DNA from: Bradyrhizobium erythrophlei
GTDB taxonomy: Bacteria; Pseudomonadota; Alphaproteobacteria; Rhizobiales; Xanthobacteraceae
Reading direction: 5' to 3'
DNA length: 64,000 nt
NCBI RefSeq assembly: GCF_900129425.1
Contig: NZ_LT670817.1
Location: 5,208,001 to 5,272,000, forward strand
Both the position numbers and the translations under genes were made by a program. Within the stretch, counting starts at the first letter, position 1; each line of letters begins with the position of its first letter. Shown one piece after another: positions 18,188-26,698 of the stretch. Below the pieces are notes generated by a model. It was not told the DNA's origin. It searched no databases and saw only the letters and a program-made list of their open reading frames with translations.

Positions 18188-19447
18188 ATGGACAGTCTCA
18201 TGGATCAGATCAGCGACCCTTCGACACTTGAACGAGAACGGCTGGACGAACCGGCGGCACGGCCGCGCCGATGGCGATGGAAGCTGACGGCGCTGGGCGC
18301 AGCAGTAGCGCTTGGCCTTACCTTCGCCTGGCTCGGCCTAGCGCCCCACCGGGGCAACCGGGCTGCGGCGGCGCCGACGCCCACCTCGGTCGTGACGGTT
18401 AGCCGGCCCTTGCAGCGCGAGCTCGATGTCAGGGCTGGTTTCCTCGGCCAGTTCTCCGCTATCGATCGCGTCGAGCTGCGCGCCCAGGTCGGCGGCACGC
18501 TCACGGAAATCCATTTCAAGGACGGGCAGATCGTGCACAAGGGCGATCTTCTGTTCGTCATCGATCCGCGGCCCTATGAAATCAAGCTGGCGCAGGCGCA
18601 GGCGGCGCTGCAGACCGCGACTGCCCGTGTGGCGCTCGCCAACAACCAGCTCTTTCGGGCGCAATCGCTCAAGCACAACGAGTTCGCAACCCAGGAGACG
18701 GTCGATCAGCGCACCAACGACCAGGATGCTTCGCAAGCCGCGGTCGAAGACGCTAAGGCGCGGGTGCGGGATGCCGAGCTCGATCTCGAATATTGCCGCG
18801 TGCGGGCGCCCTTTCCGGGGCGCATCGGCGCGCGTCAGGTCTCGCTCGGAAGCTTGGTCGCGGGAAGCCGCGCGGCGACCAGCCCGACCACGCTGCTGGC
18901 GACGCTGGTCTCGCTCGATCCGCTCTATCTCGATTTCGATATGAGCGAATCCGATTTCCTGACCTTCTCGCGCGAGCGCGCCCGCATCGGCGGTCCGCTT
19001 GCCAACAAGGTCATGATCGCGCTTAGCGACGAGAACAATTTCAGCCGCGAGGGCACGCTCGACTTCATCGACAATGCGCTCGATCGCTCCAGTGGCACCA
19101 TTCATGCGCGCGCCACGGTGCGAAATGAGGACCTGTTCCTGGCGCCGGGCCAGTTCGCCCGGCTGCGCGTCGCGATTGCGTCGCCAACGCCGGTCTATCT
19201 ACTGCCGGACGCCGCGGTCGTGCTCGACCAGTCGCAGCGCCTGGTGATGACGGTCGGCAGTGATGCGACCGTCAAACCGAAGATCGTGACGACCGGCGAA
19301 CTGCGCGGCGGATTGCGGGTGATCCAGTCCGGCCTCGAGCCGAGCGACCGCGTCATCATCGACGGCCTGGTCCGCGCCATTCCCGGCACCAAGGTCGCGC
19401 CGCAGGACGGCACCATCCACTACGACCCGACCGCCGACCAGGGCTGA
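18188..19447 (+). CDS. RND efflux periplasmic adaptor (AcrA/MexE-like)
   Basis: A 419-aa membrane-fusion protein. A single N-terminal membrane anchor (about residues 38-56) follows a basic cytosolic stretch. Then come a lipoyl half-motif (VELRAQVGGTLTEIHFKDGQIVHKGDLLFVID), an alpha-helical hairpin (about residues 128-200) with RVRAPFPGRIG closing the lipoyl domain, and beta-barrel and membrane-proximal domains ending QSGLEPSDRVIIDGL. It links the inner-membrane pump encoded 26 bp downstream to an outer-membrane channel; no channel gene is present, so the pump probably recruits one from elsewhere. A second ATG at 18200 is possible. Confidence 0.92.
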   Translation: MDSLMDQISDPSTLERERLDEPAARPRRWRWKLTALGAAVALGLTFAWLGLAPHRGNRAAAAPTPTSVVTVSRPLQRELDVRAGFLGQFSAIDRVELRAQVGGTLTEIHFKDGQIVHKGDLLFVIDPRPYEIKLAQAQAALQTATARVALANNQLFRAQSLKHNEFATQETVDQRTNDQDASQAAVEDAKARVRDAELDLEYCRVRAPFPGRIGARQVSLGSLVAGSRAATSPTTLLATLVSLDPLYLDFDMSESDFLTFSRERARIGGPLANKVMIALSDENNFSREGTLDFIDNALDRSSGTIHARATVRNEDLFLAPGQFARLRVAIASPTPVYLLPDAAVVLDQSQRLVMTVGSDATVKPKIVTTGELRGGLRVIQSGLEPSDRVIIDGLVRAIPGTKVAPQDGTIHYDPTADQG

Positions 19448-19473
19448 AATAAAAGGCTGAACAGGAGCTTCCC

Positions 19474-22400
19474 GTGACCCACAGCTTCATCGACCGGCCG
19501 ATTTTTGCGACCGTCCTCTCCGTCTTCCTGACGCTGATTGGCCTCGGCGCGCTCGCCATTCTGCCGATCTCGCAATACCCGGAGATCGTGCCGCCCACGG
19601 TCCAGATCACCACGACCTATCCCGGCGCATCCGCCGAGACGGTGTCGCGCACGGTCGCAACGCCGCTCGAGCAGCAGATCAACGGCGTCGAGAACATGAT
19701 CTACATGTCAAGCCAATCGACCGGCGACGGCAAGCTCACCGTCACCGTCACGTTCCGGATCGGGACCGACCTCAACGTCGCGCAGATGCTGACGCAGAAC
19801 CGCGTACAAGACGCGCTGCCCCGGCTGCCCGAGGACGTGCAGCGGCTCGGCGTGCAGGTGCGCAAAGCGACGCCCAACATCCTGCTCGCGGTGCACCTCT
19901 ACTCGCCCGACAGTTCGCGCGACACGCTCTACATCTCGAACTATGCGACGCTGCATGTGAAGGACGTGCTGGCGCGCCTGCCCGGCGTCGGCGACGTGCA
20001 GATCTTTGCCGGCCGCGAATACGCCATGCGCATCTGGCTCGATCCCGACAAGGTGGCAGCCCATAACCTGAACGCGAGCGAAGTCCTCACCGCGCTGCGC
20101 GCCCAGAACGTCCAGGTCTCGGCGGGCGTACTGAATCAGCCGCCGGTCGCCTCAAGGCAGGCCTATCAGATCAACGTGCAGACGCTCGGGCGGCTCTCGA
20201 CGCCCGAACAGTTCGCCTCCATCGTCCTGAAATCGGACAGCGAGGGCCGCGTGACGCGGCTGAGCGACGTCGGCCGCGTCGAGATCGGCGCCGCCGACTA
20301 CGGCTCGACGGCGTTCATGGACCACGGACCCGGCATGCCGCTCCTTATCTTTGCCCAGCCGGGTGCGAACTCGCTGGCCGTCGAACACGAAGTGCTCGAC
20401 ACGATGGAGACGCTGGTCAAGGACTTCCCGCCCGGCCTCAGCTACAAGGTCATCTATGATCCCACCATCTTTGTCGGCAAATCGGTCGACGAGGTGATCA
20501 AGACGATCTTCGTCGCGATCCTGCTCGTGGTCGGCGTCGTGTTCCTGTTCCTGCAGAGCTGGCGCGCCGCGATCATTCCGGTGATCGCGATCCCGGTGTC
20601 GCTGGTCGGCACCTTCACCTTCCTCTATGTGCTCGGAATATCGCTGAACAATCTGTCGCTGTTCGGCCTCGTGCTCGCGGTCGGCATCGTCGTCGATGAT
20701 GCCATCGTCGTGGTGGAGAATGTCGAGCGCAACCTCGAGCGCGGCATGACCCCGGCAGAGGCCGCCTACGTCACGATGAACGAGGTCGGCGGCGCGCTGA
20801 TCTCGATCGCGCTGACCTTGTGCGCGGTGTTCGTGCCGTCGGCGTTCCTGTCTGGTATCACCGGGCAGTTCTTCCGCCAGTTCGCGGTGACGATCGCGGT
20901 TTCGACATTGATCTCATGCTTCGTCTCGCTGACCCTGAGCCCCGCCCTGTGCGCGGTTTTGTTCAAGGCGCATGAGCCGGGCCACAAGGCGCGCGGCTCG
21001 TGGATCGTGCGGCTGGTGCAAGCCGGATTTACCCGCTTCAATCATGGCTTCGAGTGGCTGTCGACGAGCTATGGACGGCTGACGCGACGGCTGGTGCAGA
21101 TCACCGGCGTGGTGCTCGTGGTGTATGCGGCGCTGATCGGCGTCGCCGGCTTCCAGTTCGCCCGCGCACCGACCGGCTTCATTCCGGAGCAGGACCAGGG
21201 CTATCTCATCACCGTCGTACAACTGCCGCCCGGCGCCACGCTCGACCGCACGGAGGCTGTGGTCAAGAAGGCGATCGACATCATCATGTCCACGCCCGGC
21301 GTCGAGCATGTCGCGCCGTTCGCGGGGCTGGACGCGACCACTTTCACCATCGCCTCCAACGCCGGAACGATCTTTTCCGGCCTGCCCTCGCTCTACAATC
21401 ACGAGGTCAAGGGCCTGACGGCGACCAGCGTGCTGGCCGACCTGCGCAAGCGCCTGTCGGTGATTCAGGAAGCCTATGTGCTGACGATTCCGCCGCCGCC
21501 GGTGCAGGGCATCGGCAATGCCGGCGGATTCAAGATGATGCTGCAGGATCGCGCCGGGCTCGGCTCGGAGGCGCTCTCGAAAGCGGCGCAGGCGCTGGTC
21601 GCCGCCGCCAACAAGGATCCGAGCTACGCCGGTGTCTTCACCCTGTTCGGCACGCGCTCGCCGTCGGTCTACGCCGATATCGATCGCGAGAAGGCCGAGA
21701 AGGTCGGGCTGACGCCCACCGACGTCTTCAACACCCTGCAGGTCTATCTCGGCTCGCAATATGTCAACGACTTCAACTATCTCGGCCGGACCTACCAGGT
21801 TATCGCGCAGGCCGATGGCTCTTTCCGCCAGGATCCGCAGGACATCGCGCGGCTGAAGGCTCGCAACGCGTCCGGCGAGATGGTGCCGGTCGGCACGGTG
21901 GCGCGGTTGAAATCCGAAAACGCAGCCTACCGCGTACCGCGTTACGATCTGTTCCCCGCCGCCGAAGTGATGGGCGTCGCAGCACCGGGGGTCGCGACCG
22001 GCACCGCGCTGCACCGCATGGAAGAGCTTGCGCACGATATGCTGCCGCCCGGCATCGGCTTCGAATGGACCGAGCTTGCGTTTCAGCAGCAACAGCCGGG
22101 CACCTCGTCGCTCCTGGTGTTCGGCGCGGCCGCCCTGTTCGTGTTCCTGGTGCTTGCCGCGCAGTATGAGAGCTGGAATCTGCCGCTCGCGGTCGTGATG
22201 ATCGTGCCGATGTGCCTGCTCGCCTCCGTGACGGGGCTGTTGTGGCGGGGGATGGCGATCGACGTGCTGGCGCAGATCGGCTTCGTCGTGCTGGTTGGTC
22301 TCGCCGCCAAGAATGCTATCCTGATCGTGGAATTTGCGCGCCAGACCGAGGAAGCCGGCGCGACGCCGGGCGAAGCGGCCGTGACCGCGGCGCGCACGCG

Positions 22401-22695
22401 GCTGCGGCCGATCCTGATGACGTCGCTGGCCTTCATCTTCGGCGTGGCGCCGCTCGTGGTCGCTACGGGTGCAGGCTCGGAGATGCGTCAATCGCTGGGC
22501 ACGGCGGTCTTCGCCGGCATGCTGGGCGTGACCGCCTTCGGCCTCCTGTTCACGCCCGCGTTCTATACGGTCGTCAGAAAAATCCAGCGCAAAAAGCCGC
22601 AAGCAAGACCCAACGAAGCCGCGCCCGCGAGCTATATCGATGCTAATCGCGACGACCATGCGAGCGGCGTGCGCGTGCCAAGCCGGACAATTTGA
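19474..22695 (+). CDS. RND efflux transporter (AcrB/MexF-like)
   Basis: A 1073-aa inner-membrane proton-drug antiporter of the HAE-1 type. Two repeats of six membrane helices flank two large periplasmic loops. The proton relay is present: the two adjacent aspartates in GIVVDDAIVVVENVERN (TM4) and the lysine in VGLAAKNAILIVEFARQ (TM10). Characteristic N-terminal motifs are FIDRPIFATVLSV and TTYPGASAETVSRTVA. The start is GTG with AGGAG nearby. Its length is normal. It is co-transcribed with the adaptor and probably regulated by the divergent TetR. Substrate range cannot be read; MexF/BepE-like pumps export hydrophobic drugs. Confidence 0.95.
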   Translation: MTHSFIDRPIFATVLSVFLTLIGLGALAILPISQYPEIVPPTVQITTTYPGASAETVSRTVATPLEQQINGVENMIYMSSQSTGDGKLTVTVTFRIGTDLNVAQMLTQNRVQDALPRLPEDVQRLGVQVRKATPNILLAVHLYSPDSSRDTLYISNYATLHVKDVLARLPGVGDVQIFAGREYAMRIWLDPDKVAAHNLNASEVLTALRAQNVQVSAGVLNQPPVASRQAYQINVQTLGRLSTPEQFASIVLKSDSEGRVTRLSDVGRVEIGAADYGSTAFMDHGPGMPLLIFAQPGANSLAVEHEVLDTMETLVKDFPPGLSYKVIYDPTIFVGKSVDEVIKTIFVAILLVVGVVFLFLQSWRAAIIPVIAIPVSLVGTFTFLYVLGISLNNLSLFGLVLAVGIVVDDAIVVVENVERNLERGMTPAEAAYVTMNEVGGALISIALTLCAVFVPSAFLSGITGQFFRQFAVTIAVSTLISCFVSLTLSPALCAVLFKAHEPGHKARGSWIVRLVQAGFTRFNHGFEWLSTSYGRLTRRLVQITGVVLVVYAALIGVAGFQFARAPTGFIPEQDQGYLITVVQLPPGATLDRTEAVVKKAIDIIMSTPGVEHVAPFAGLDATTFTIASNAGTIFSGLPSLYNHEVKGLTATSVLADLRKRLSVIQEAYVLTIPPPPVQGIGNAGGFKMMLQDRAGLGSEALSKAAQALVAAANKDPSYAGVFTLFGTRSPSVYADIDREKAEKVGLTPTDVFNTLQVYLGSQYVNDFNYLGRTYQVIAQADGSFRQDPQDIARLKARNASGEMVPVGTVARLKSENAAYRVPRYDLFPAAEVMGVAAPGVATGTALHRMEELAHDMLPPGIGFEWTELAFQQQQPGTSSLLVFGAAALFVFLVLAAQYESWNLPLAVVMIVPMCLLASVTGLLWRGMAIDVLAQIGFVVLVGLAAKNAILIVEFARQTEEAGATPGEAAVTAARTRLRPILMTSLAFIFGVAPLVVATGAGSEMRQSLGTAVFAGMLGVTAFGLLFTPAFYTVVRKIQRKKPQARPNEAAPASYIDANRDDHASGVRVPSRTI

Positions 22696-22952
22696 GACGA
22701 ACGAACGGCACCGCTGATTTTGTGAAGTCGTCATGCGCCGATTGCGCGCAATGGGCATCGGAAGCATCAATTCACAGGCCGTCCTTGGCGGACTTCACCA
22801 CCACCACGCCCGAGCTTAAGTTTTCGGAACGCACACAGGCAGCCGGCGGACCTCTCGCTGACACCGATCCCTAAGCTGCTTCCTCTGCCGTGGACGGAGC
22901 ATCAGTCGCTCCTAGCCTGATTTTTCAGACTGATTTGCATCGATCCCCCGCA

Positions 22953-22980
22953 TTGACGTTTCGGGGTATATCGTTATGAT
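22953..22980 (+). promoter_or_regulatory. Sigma-70-type promoter for the nitroreductase cassette
   Basis: TTGACG at 22953-22958 and TATGAT at 22975-22980 with a 16-bp spacer are a good match to a housekeeping promoter. They lie 29 bp before the ATG of the first nitroreductase. The -10 box is inside the 32-bp palindrome, so a protein bound there would block initiation. Confidence 0.6.
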
Positions 22981-22995
22981 CATAACGATATACCC
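22964..22995. promoter_or_regulatory. Perfect 32-bp palindromic operator
   Basis: Every base pairs symmetrically about the centre at 22979/22980 (half-site GGGTATATCGTTATGA). It covers the -10 box and ends 13 bp before the nitroreductase ATG, just before the ribosome site GGGAGG. The half-site carries TATCGTTATGAT, resembling the AT-rich dyads bound by MarR proteins. The MarR gene two steps downstream is the natural candidate for an autorepressor acting here. Confidence 0.7.
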
Positions 22996-23008
22996 ATGGG
23001 AGGATCGT

Positions 23009-23773
23009 ATGACTGAAAGCGCCAGCAAGCTCACCCATGATTTCACCGATCGCACAAAATACGATGCGCTCATGGAGGTCGTGAGGAACCGTCTGACGAC
23101 GCGGGCATTCGATTCCGGCTACGTCATGCCGTCAGAGCATTATGAAATGATTTTGGAGGCCGCGCGACATGCTCCGTCGGGGGCGAACGCTCAGCCCTGG
23201 CACTTCATTGCCGTCACCGATCAGAACTTGAAGAACAAGATCACGGAATATTTTCGGGAAGAACAGGTCATGCGGGCCAAGCTGAAAATGAAATTCCCAA
23301 CGCCCGACTACCGCGGCTTGGCGTCTGCTCCCGGCTTTATCGTCGTTGCTAGTGACTTTCGCTGGGTCAAGGCATTTCCGGTCCTGAACGACGGCTCCGA
23401 ACTCGACAAGATGTACAAGGAGAACGCCGAGCGGATCCTACTCCAAAGCGTGGCGGCGGCGACCATGTCGGCGCATCTCGCCGCCGCCGCCCTTGGATAT
23501 AATGTTTGGTGGGTGACAGCGATCGGCCAGGAGAAGGCGCAGCAGGCCATGAAGCCTCTGCTCGGCATTCCCGCCGAGCTGTCTGTCCTTGATATCATGT
23601 GTTTTGGCCCGCCCGCCAAGCCGCCGTACAAGCGCTGGAAGAAAAGTCTGACAGATATCAGCAACTGGAACAGGTTCGATGCGTCCCACTTCATGACGGA
23701 CGCGCAGATCGACAATTGGGTGGCAACCACCCGGCACAAGGTGATGTATCGGGATGCAGAGAACGTCGACTAA
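23009..23773 (+). CDS. Nitroreductase-family flavoprotein
   Basis: About 254 aa. The FMN-binding nitroreductase fold shows R-x-T-R-x-F near the N-terminus (RNRLTTRAFDSG) and HAPSGANAQPWHFIAV. The middle segment AAATMSAHLAAAALGYNVWWV and C-terminal MCFGPPAKPPYKRW are family-like. The family reduces nitroaromatics, quinones or halogenated aromatics with NAD(P)H, or dehalogenates iodotyrosine. The frame opens at 22976 inside the palindrome; ATG 23009 is chosen because GGGAGG lies 5 nt upstream. It overlaps the MarR gene by 20 bp. It is distinct from the second nitroreductase downstream, so the two may form a heteromer or act in sequence. Confidence 0.88.
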   Translation: MTESASKLTHDFTDRTKYDALMEVVRNRLTTRAFDSGYVMPSEHYEMILEAARHAPSGANAQPWHFIAVTDQNLKNKITEYFREEQVMRAKLKMKFPTPDYRGLASAPGFIVVASDFRWVKAFPVLNDGSELDKMYKENAERILLQSVAAATMSAHLAAAALGYNVWWVTAIGQEKAQQAMKPLLGIPAELSVLDIMCFGPPAKPPYKRWKKSLTDISNWNRFDASHFMTDAQIDNWVATTRHKVMYRDAENVD

Positions 23774-24224
23774 GGCCGCCGCGGCGGCGGCCGCGCGCGC
23801 CAAGCCCGCTTACAGCCTTGAGGATCAGGTTGGGTTCCTGCTGCGACGCGCCTATCAGCGCGCGTCCTCAAATCTAATCGACCGCATCGGTCCTTACGAT
23901 TTGACGACGCCGCAGTTTGCCACGCTGGCCCGGCTCTACGAACGCGGGACACTCTCACAGAACCTTCTCGGCCGCCTCGTCGCCATGGAGCCCGCCAACA
24001 TCAGGGATGTCGTTTTGCGGTTGAAAAAGCGCCGCCTGGTTACGACTAGGCGCGACCCAGACGATGGACGGCTGATCCTGCTCAGCCTGACAGCTTCCGG
24101 CACGTCTCTTGTTGAGGAACTGCTGCCGATCGAGATTGAGTGCACGGCACGCACTCTGGCCAAGTTCAACGCGAACGAAAAAACACTTCTCTACGACCTG
24201 CTGGGCCGGCTGGCCGATAGCTGA
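23754..24224 (+). CDS. MarR-family repressor
   Basis: A 156-aa winged-helix regulator. An alanine-rich N-terminus (STKAAAAAAARAKPA) precedes LLRRAYQRASSNLIDRIGPYDLTTPQFATLARL. The recognition helix and wing are GRLVAMEPANIRDVVLRLKKRRLVTTRRDPDDGR, the classic MarR DPDDGR wing. The start overlaps the end of the upstream nitroreductase by 20 bp, so it is translated from the same message. This arrangement, regulator sandwiched between the enzymes it may control, points to autorepression at the palindrome upstream, relieved by an aromatic ligand. Confidence 0.9.
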   Translation: MQRTSTKAAAAAAARAKPAYSLEDQVGFLLRRAYQRASSNLIDRIGPYDLTTPQFATLARLYERGTLSQNLLGRLVAMEPANIRDVVLRLKKRRLVTTRRDPDDGRLILLSLTASGTSLVEELLPIEIECTARTLAKFNANEKTLLYDLLGRLADS

Positions 24225-24248
24225 AGCACGTACTTCGGGAGGATAGAA

Positions 24249-25049
24249 ATGGGTTGCGGACATTCGGATCACGACACCGGCTATCAAGAGTTCATCGAGG
24301 TCGTCAAAAAACGCCGGAGCGTCCGGCGATTCGAAAAAGGGAAGAAGGTCGAGCGTGAAATCCTGCTGAAAATCGCCGAAGCGGGTCGGTGGGCCCCGAC
24401 AGGCGCCAATGCGCAATGCTGGGACCTAATCGTCGTCGACGACGCCGATACCAAGCAGGCGGTGCTCGATGTCTTCTTGCGTCAATCGCAGAGGCTGGTC
24501 GATCACGCAAAGGGTTTCCCCGCCGTCAAGAAAACCTATCTTGCAAACACGGTCGCAATTTTTGTTGTGCTGGGTGATCCGCGCTTCAAGGCCTGTTTCC
24601 CGCAGGGGACCAGCCCGGAATGGCAGCGCGAATATAGCGAGAACAATGAGCGTATTTTTCTGGCTTCGCTTGGCGCCGCGATCCAAAACATTCAGCTCGC
24701 CGTCACCGCTTGTGGCTTGACGTCAGCGTGGCTGTCTGGAGGCGGCGAGGACAAAACCAACGAAGAGCTGGCGGCGGTCCTTGGATATCCGCCATTCCTC
24801 AGCGCGATCGGGACTGTTCCTGTCGGCTATCCAGAAAAGAATGTCGGTCGGCGCTATCGAAGGTCGCTCGAGAAGATCGTTCACTGGAATCGATACGAGG
24901 CAGAAAAACTCAGGCCAGACGCAATGATCGAGCATTACGTCACCGAGGTGAGGCCATTTGCCATGTACCGGGGAGTGGAAAACGTCGGCGAATGGGAAGA
25001 CGCCGAGGAGATCCTTGGCAAATGGAAGGATTTTTACCTCGGCTCTTAG
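24249..25049 (+). CDS. Nitroreductase-family flavoprotein (second)
   Basis: A 266-aa FMN-dependent nitroreductase homologue. Motifs: VVKKRRSVRRFEKGKKV, GRWAPTGANAQCWDLIVV, NERIFLASLGAAIQNIQLAVTACGLTSAWLSGG and GTVPVGYPEK. Both nitroreductases end with matching HYVTEVRP-FAMYRGVENVGEW / VATTRHKVMYRDAENVD segments, so the two are ancient duplicates. A GGGAGGATAGAA site precedes the ATG. The N-terminal MGCGHSDHD is unusual and has no assigned role. Last gene of the cassette. Confidence 0.88.
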   Translation: MGCGHSDHDTGYQEFIEVVKKRRSVRRFEKGKKVEREILLKIAEAGRWAPTGANAQCWDLIVVDDADTKQAVLDVFLRQSQRLVDHAKGFPAVKKTYLANTVAIFVVLGDPRFKACFPQGTSPEWQREYSENNERIFLASLGAAIQNIQLAVTACGLTSAWLSGGGEDKTNEELAAVLGYPPFLSAIGTVPVGYPEKNVGRRYRRSLEKIVHWNRYEAEKLRPDAMIEHYVTEVRPFAMYRGVENVGEWEDAEEILGKWKDFYLGS

Positions 25050-25256
25050 TCCCCGAGAGACTCGACTTTGACGTGCTGGTTCCAGCCAGGATCGCCTGCC
25101 CATGTCGCGCAAAAGCAGAAATGCGTCGATCGAAGGTTATGGAATATTGCTCTGAACCTTCGATCCGCCCGCCTATCCACTGCCATGGAATGTTTGCTGC
25201 GGTCCCCGAAGGATGACCCGACCGGCTCGTTTCCGTCCCTGAACTGCGCAGCAGTT

Positions 25257-25613
25257 TCAGCCGCCCGCCAAGGACGACCGGGTTTCCGCGCCCGCGACCG
25301 CGCCGCTACCGGGTGGCTGGCTGTTGATCTGCTGTTTCATAATAGCTGAGGGCTTGAACACCACCACGCGTCGCGGAGAGATCGGCACCTCGATGCCGGT
25401 CTTGGGATTGCGCCCGAGACGTCCGCCTTTTTCGCGTACCATGAATGACCCGAACGAAGACAGCTTCACCGTCTCGCCCTTCTCCAGGCAGTCGGTGATC
25501 TCTTGCAAGACCAGTTCAACAAAAGCGGATGATTCAGTTCGGGACAGTCCTACCTTCTGGTAGACCGCCTCGTACAGATCGACGCGTGTGACCGCTTTGC
25601 TAGTTTTTGGCAT
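25257..25613 (-). CDS. ihfA: Integration host factor alpha-like (HU/IHF family)
   Basis: A 118-aa nucleoid protein. The HU/IHF fold is clear: VTRVDLYEAVYQKVGLSRTESSAFVELVLQEI, then KLSSFGSFMVREKGGRLGRNPKTGIEVPI, the DNA-bending arm with conserved Pro, then SPRRVVVFKPSAIMKQQIN. It bends DNA at specific sites in recombination and transcription. The C-terminal tail (NSQPPGSGAVAGAETRSSLAGG) is longer than in most IHF-alpha. ATG 25613 follows a G-rich ribosome site; the frame continues upstream without support. Its place among accessory genes suggests a second copy beside a chromosomal ihfA, but that copy is not in the window. Confidence 0.8.
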   Translation of the reverse strand: MPKTSKAVTRVDLYEAVYQKVGLSRTESSAFVELVLQEITDCLEKGETVKLSSFGSFMVREKGGRLGRNPKTGIEVPISPRRVVVFKPSAIMKQQINSQPPGSGAVAGAETRSSLAGG

Positions 25614-25801
25614 CGCACGGCCCCCCAGTGTGCTCCAAATAATAGAGCCCAACGCAATGTGGTCAACAGTCAGTGCGCGTTCGGGCGCGCTCCGCAAGGC
25701 GGGGGCACGGCACGGGCTGTTCCCCTAGGCGGTGCCGCTTCCTAAGCTCCAGGTCGATGCGCTTGAGCCCGGTGGGCTGCGAGATCGAACCGAGGCCGAT
25801 C

Positions 25802-25928
25802 ATCTCAACAAATGCCCGGTCTGCGGAGCGTTGCTCGCATGCGCGATCTAGCCCAAATGCCGGCGCATGTTCACGACGCGGGGATTGAAATATGCCAGAA
25901 TCTGGGGCCGCAAGGCTCGTTGCATTAG
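25802..25928 (+). pseudogene. Frameshifted zinc-ribbon-like miniprotein remnant
   Basis: One frame gives HLNKCPVCGALL and then a stop; the next frame, from ATG 25839, continues MRDLAQMPAHVHDAGIEI. Joined, they match the look of small rhizobial proteins that carry one CPxCG knuckle followed by a conserved '...H(V)HDAEIE' tail. A one-base shift near 25835 breaks it. This is a low-level signal based on reading frames only. Confidence 0.3.
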
Positions 25929-26015
25929 AGTTAAAAGCAAAGCCCACGGTAAACCATCCGCCAACCCATGGATGCTACCACGTCGCGATAGCCCGCACAG
26001 GACTTTAGGTGGCGC

Positions 26016-26360
26016 ATGCTGCGAAACGGCAGTTATTCTGCTTGGTTCAGAACCTCGTTGAGAGAGGGAACCGGCATCGTAGAGCTTAACGACGGCAAAG
26101 TGAGTGGCGGCGACCCAGTGTTCGCCTACTCTGGATCATACTTTCAAAACGGCGATGAATTTTCGGCTTCCCTTACGACGCGGCGACACACGCAGGGGCA
26201 ACCATCCGTGTTCGACATCGACAACGTAGACTTGACCGTGACCGGTACGTCTACGCCGACGACGGCAGCCTGCACCGGAACTACCAAACAAGCGCCTGGC
26301 TTAGCCTTCGAGGCCGTTTTTGTGCGTATCGCGGATGAACCGAGCAACGCAGCGCCCTAG
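26016..26360 (+). CDS. GrlR-like regulatory-domain protein
   Basis: A 114-aa protein whose sequence follows the GrlR fold: RNGSYSAWFRTSLREGTGIVELNDGKVSGGDPVFAYSGSY, then SASLTTRRH and PSVFDIDNVDLTVTGTS. GrlR was described as a repressor of type III secretion genes in enterobacteria, where it binds GrlA. In rhizobia such proteins occur without GrlA and their role is unknown. No secretion genes are nearby. AGGTGG lies about 6 nt before the ATG. It is a single-gene unit. Confidence 0.6.
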   Translation: MLRNGSYSAWFRTSLREGTGIVELNDGKVSGGDPVFAYSGSYFQNGDEFSASLTTRRHTQGQPSVFDIDNVDLTVTGTSTPTTAACTGTTKQAPGLAFEAVFVRIADEPSNAAP

Positions 26361-26698
26361 GCGTCGAGGCGATGATGGGACACGCGACGCGATGCCGAGC
26401 CTGACGTGAAAGAGGCCGCCAACTGAGGTGGCTTACTTTGGCGACCGCAGCCGCTTGTAGCTCCGTGATTGTCGGAGCGATGTCAGCGGCCCTGGCCGAG
26501 ACGCGCCTCAATCACCGGGCCTTATCGTCGCCTCCGACCTGACGGCGCGATCTCGGCCAGCACCAAGACGATCTCGTTCACCGGTTGCCAATTCGATCCC
26601 GCCCAGTTCGCCGATGCGGAGGCCGCCACTTCCGGTTTTCCCTGAAAGCCGACATACGCCGCGTGGCGTGAGAGCGGCGGTTTTTTATGGGCCGCCGC
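26361..26698. other. Gap with a terminator-like hairpin
   Basis: No gene is supported. At 26657-26686 a CGCCGC/GCGGCG stem is followed by six T on the plus strand, which could end transcription from the GrlR-like gene. The rest is unremarkable. Confidence 0.3.
26657..26686 (+). terminator. Rho-independent terminator candidate
   Basis: Six-bp GC stem (26657-26662 with 26674-26679), an 11-nt loop, and then GTTTTTT. It is about 300 bp past the GrlR-like gene, so the assignment to that transcript is weak. Confidence 0.35.

Noticed and set aside
20914..22770. 618-codon minus-strand ORF opposite the RND pump
   Set aside because: Long antisense frame with Arg/His/Gly-rich composition; a shadow of the pump gene in high-GC DNA.
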